NCBI GenBank assembly: GCA_049841135.1
Contig: JASGHK010000004.1
Span: 434,001 to 498,000, forward strand
Origin: JACRCT01 sp049841135
GTDB taxonomy: Bacteria; Myxococcota; Myxococcia; Myxococcales; UBA5297
Direction: 5' to 3'
Length of the DNA: 64,000 bases
Shown here: positions 63,493 to 64,000 of the stretch, piece by piece
Layout: every line of letters starts with the position of its first letter
How positions within the stretch are numbered: the stretch's first letter is position 1
Translations under genes and position numbers: made by a program
The notes under the pieces: model-generated
What the model saw: only the letters and a program-made list of their open reading frames with translations
Database searches by the model: none
Told to the model about the DNA's origin: nothing

Positions 63493-64000
63493 TCAGCCCC
63501 GCCAGTCTAGCCTGCCCATCACGAGCTTGCGGTCCGCGCCGGGCCCCACCGAGACGAGCCCGACGGGAGTGCCCAGGCCCTGCTCGCGCTCGAGCAGCTC
63601 GATCAGGTCCCGGGCACCTCCAGGCAAATCTTCGCGCCTGCGGCAGCGACCCAGAATCCGCCTGGCTCCAGCCCGGCACCTCGCTCCAATCGAGCGGCCG
63701 GCAGCGCGCGAGCACCTCCGCGGCATGGTCCGGAAGCCCGTCGCGATGGCCCGTGAGGGCCACGATCTTCTTCTCCCCGCCCCCGCGTGCCTCCCACAGC
63801 GCCCAGCCGTCGAGCAGCTTCGCGTCGCCTTCGAAGGCGTAGCTCATGCAAACCCGGACCGTCTCCAGCCCCGCGAGGCGGTCGAGCCCGGTCACCGCCA
63901 GCCAGTCCACGCCGCCGTTCAGGCGCAGTCCGTAGCGGAGCATCACCAGGTCGAGCCAACCGAGCCGGAAGCGCCCTTGCCAGCGGTTCTCGCGGTTGTA
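63493..64000 (-). CDS. purA: adenylosuccinate synthetase, C-terminal part (frameshift; 5' end outside window)
   Basis: The reading open to the window edge has NRWQGRFRLGWLDLVMLRYG, LRLNGGVDWLAVTGLDRLAG and TVRVCMSYAFEGD, the conserved C-terminal half of PurA (the GWxDxVxLRY and LDxLxxL stretches). It ligates aspartate to IMP using GTP in AMP synthesis. After PLDWSEVPGWSQAD the frame changes near 63655 and continues RRREDLPGGARDLIELLERE, GTPVGLVSVGPGADRKLVM to a stop at 63493; VSVGPGAD is the usual family ending. Some central residues are less typical than in enteric PurA. Confidence 0.8.

Overview
The window is GC-rich DNA, probably from a Myxococcota/deltaproteobacterial-type chromosome. Evidence: strong third-position GC, many secreted lipoproteins with Cys-rich, Asp/Ala-rich or ASH/carboxypeptidase-regulatory repeats, a PEGA-domain Ser/Thr (pseudo)kinase, a sensorless histidine kinase/receiver pair, and TPR and Sel1 proteins. 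No phylogenetic marker was tested, so the assignment is inference.

Layout. 1-14.6 kb: housekeeping and envelope genes: a CAP-domain protein, a very large protein with a split class III cyclase-like domain, a lytic transglycosylase, RNase D, a receiver protein, PsuG, an endonuclease/phosphatase-fold lipoprotein, a porin-like protein with a partner lipoprotein, and a PEGA pseudokinase. 14.8-24.1 kb: a tightly overlapping arginine operon, argR-argG-[P-loop protein]-argC-argD-argF'-argB-argE'-argH, behind a probable ARG-box promoter. The transcarbamylase is of the N-acyl-ornithine type, so citrulline would be made on an acylated intermediate and freed by the M20 deacylase. 24.5-31.8 kb: a bacterial alpha-2-macroglobulin (yfa/mag type) operon: DUF2138-like, DUF1175-like, YfaS/MagD-like and YfaP/DUF2135-like genes.

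31.8-49.3 kb is a mosaic accessory zone. It holds a five-gene cassette between 26-bp direct repeats, an IS91-like transposase remnant, two arrays of about 80-bp palindromic repeats, TspO, a monooxygenase-like protein, a MazF-type toxin-antitoxin pair, an ASH lipoprotein, a carboxypeptidase-regulatory/PDZ protein, three scattered scraps of the yfaP gene, and a duplicated 3' gene end. 49.3-64 kb returns to core-like content: a DUF2007-rhomboid-Sel1 fusion, a tyrosine phosphatase, a Cys-rich lipoprotein with a clear terminator, an ABC substrate-binding protein, a hybrid histidine kinase, DUF465, tsaB, gltX, a parallel-beta-helix lipoprotein and the 3' end of purA.

Many genes that should be intact (gltX, argC, purA, the transglycosylase, yfaS) carry one apparent 1- or 2-nt indel. 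About half of these lie at AGCT sites. I read them mainly as consensus errors and give gene spans across them. No rRNA, tRNA, CRISPR array, intact IS or prophage was seen.
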